A stretch of 64,000 bases of DNA from positions 806,001 through 870,000 of the forward strand of contig NZ_BLIN01000003.1 in the NCBI RefSeq assembly GCF_009811555.1, written 5' to 3'. Of this stretch, positions 63,148 through 64,000 are shown in pieces. The stretch comes from Streptomyces caniferus. GTDB taxonomy: Bacteria > Actinomycetota > Actinomycetes > Streptomycetales > Streptomycetaceae. The notes beneath the pieces are model-generated. The model saw only the letters and a program-made list of their open reading frames with translations. It was not told the origin of the DNA and ran no database searches. Positions within the stretch are counted from its first letter, which is position 1, and each line of letters opens with the position of its first letter. The position numbers and the translations under genes are program-made.

Positions 63148-63897
63148 TCAGCGCTTGTTGTGGCGCGGCGTCAGGAGGCCTTCGTCCCGGGCGCCGGCGA
63201 TCAGGCGGAGCGATCTTCGGCGGTTACGGCCGGTGGCGAGCATGACGGCCTGCACCGGATCGCGCCCCTCCTGCTGGGCCTGACGGTATGCGTCCGCGGC
63301 GACCCTCCGGCGCTCACCGGCCCGCGACCGGGCGAGGACGGCGGAACGGACACGCGCGGGCGGCGGAGCGGAGGCGGACGGTCCGGGCGGTCCGGACGGT
63401 CCGGGTGGCGTCGATGCGTCGGACCGGGTCGGCGTCTCGGAACCGGTCGGCGCCTGGGACGGTGTCGGCGTCTCCGCCGGCGCCGACGTCGCGGAGGGCG
63501 TCGACTCCTCGGACGACGCCGATGATTCGGGCGGCACCGGCGATGCGGAGACGGGGGCGGCCGGGGACGACGCGACGATGGCGGGCGGCGCGGACAGGAG
63601 GGGTGCGGCGAGCGAAGCGGAGGGCGCCTCGGGTGCCGGTTCGCCGGCCGGATCGGCGGACGGCTCGACGGCCGGATCAGGGGTCGGCCGCAAGGACGGT
63701 TCAGCGGTCGGTTCGGAGGTCGGTTCGGAGGCCGGCTCGGCAGCGCGTCCGGCGGACGCCCCGGCGGTCGGACCGGCGGCTGGATCGGCCGGCCCCTCTG
63801 CGGACGGCCCGGCGAGGTGGCCGGTGCCGGCACCCGGGTTCGCCTCCTGGAGCACACCGTCGCCTCGGACGCTGCCGGTCGCGTCCATGGGCCGCAC
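63148..63897 (-). CDS. Pro/Ser/Ala-rich protein with C-terminal HTH-like domain (may extend past the window)
   Basis: The visible 249 residues start at GTG 63897, but the frame may continue beyond the right edge, so the start is open. Residues 20-175 are low complexity with AEPSxEPT/PSADP-type repeats. The last 65 residues are basic and helical: AADAYRQAQQEGRDPVQAVMLATGRNRRRSLRLIAGARDEGLL (in parts), a helix-turn-helix pattern seen at the C-terminus of many streptomycete proteins where AV...FG/SxxTAxxWVxRARxxGLL is typical. DNA binding is inferred. No known family name. Confidence 0.6.
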   Translation of the reverse strand: MRPMDATGSVRGDGVLQEANPGAGTGHLAGPSAEGPADPAAGPTAGASAGRAAEPASEPTSEPTAEPSLRPTPDPAVEPSADPAGEPAPEAPSASLAAPLLSAPPAIVASSPAAPVSASPVPPESSASSEESTPSATSAPAETPTPSQAPTGSETPTRSDASTPPGPSGPPGPSASAPPPARVRSAVLARSRAGERRRVAADAYRQAQQEGRDPVQAVMLATGRNRRRSLRLIAGARDEGLLTPRHNKR

Positions 63898-64000
63898 CGA
63901 CGCCGCCGGTCCGGTCCGCGGCCGGTCGTCCCGTTCCGCCGAGGCGGTCGCCGGGCCCGGCTGCCGGGGTGCGGGCCGGGCCCTCCGCGGGCGCCCGGTG

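Overview
The window is a stretch of very GC-rich actinobacterial chromosome. Strong third-position G/C, frequent GTG/TTG starts, many ATGA/GTGA stop-start overlaps, GGAGG-type ribosome binding sites, lipoprotein signals and families typical of streptomycetes (LAL regulator, DUF5709, DUF6479, DUF5825, MAB_1171c-type membrane protein) point to Streptomyces or a close relative. No rRNA, tRNA, CRISPR array or phage module was seen. The gene mix is that of an arm or accessory region: transport, regulation, stress, redox, secreted proteins and one small peptide biosynthesis cluster.

Layout. 1-3009: the end of a sugar ABC importer (ATPase, permease, lipoprotein). 3041-7138: lipoprotein, Sua5/YciO-type protein, acyl-CoA dehydrogenase, and a PadR regulator with a palindromic operator. 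7200-12496: four secreted proteins (three small four-cysteine paralogues and one aerolysin-like protein) followed by a large LAL regulator. 12894-15219: DUF779 protein, unknown protein, and a 162-bp MITE. 15220-19031: LacI regulator divergent from a nucleoside hydrolase and MFS transporter. 19191-22583: bAERF (Rv2629-like) protein, DUF2795, DUF5709, and a free-standing LigD 3'-phosphoesterase domain. 22785-29434: three-subunit formate dehydrogenase and a type II NADH dehydrogenase-like protein. 29504-32802: small stress-type proteins, methyltransferase, DksA-like zinc finger protein, aldo/keto reductase. 32962-36937: GntR regulator, AttH/CrtC-like protein and GMC oxidoreductase in one overlapping operon. 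37219-38735: DUF2267 and SDR.

38894-44912 is a RiPP cluster read on the minus strand: MFS exporter, S9 peptidase, a 39-residue precursor peptide too short for routine gene calling, a B12-binding radical SAM C-methyltransferase, and DUF5825. A perfect 15-bp hairpin separates precursor from methyltransferase, and four 12-bp repeats lie upstream of the operon. This is the best candidate for an undescribed system.

45664-50370 holds surface-type repeat proteins (right-handed helix-like, YVTN propeller plus IPT/TIG, two further IPT/TIG genes), one with an ACG where a start codon is expected and one lacking its 5' end. 50369-51360 is a decayed IS5-like element with both ends visible and a small intact ORF inside. 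51424-53882: aldo/keto reductase and a decaying ImmA/IrrE-like plus MAB_1171c-like pair. 54259-59999: complete L-lactate utilisation locus (FadR/LldR-type regulator, lactate permease, LutA, LutB, LutC) with two TGGTCnGACCA-type operators. 60135-63897: TetR regulator, LVIVD-repeat secreted protein, DUF305 lipoprotein, and a proline/serine-rich protein with a C-terminal HTH-like domain that may run off the window.
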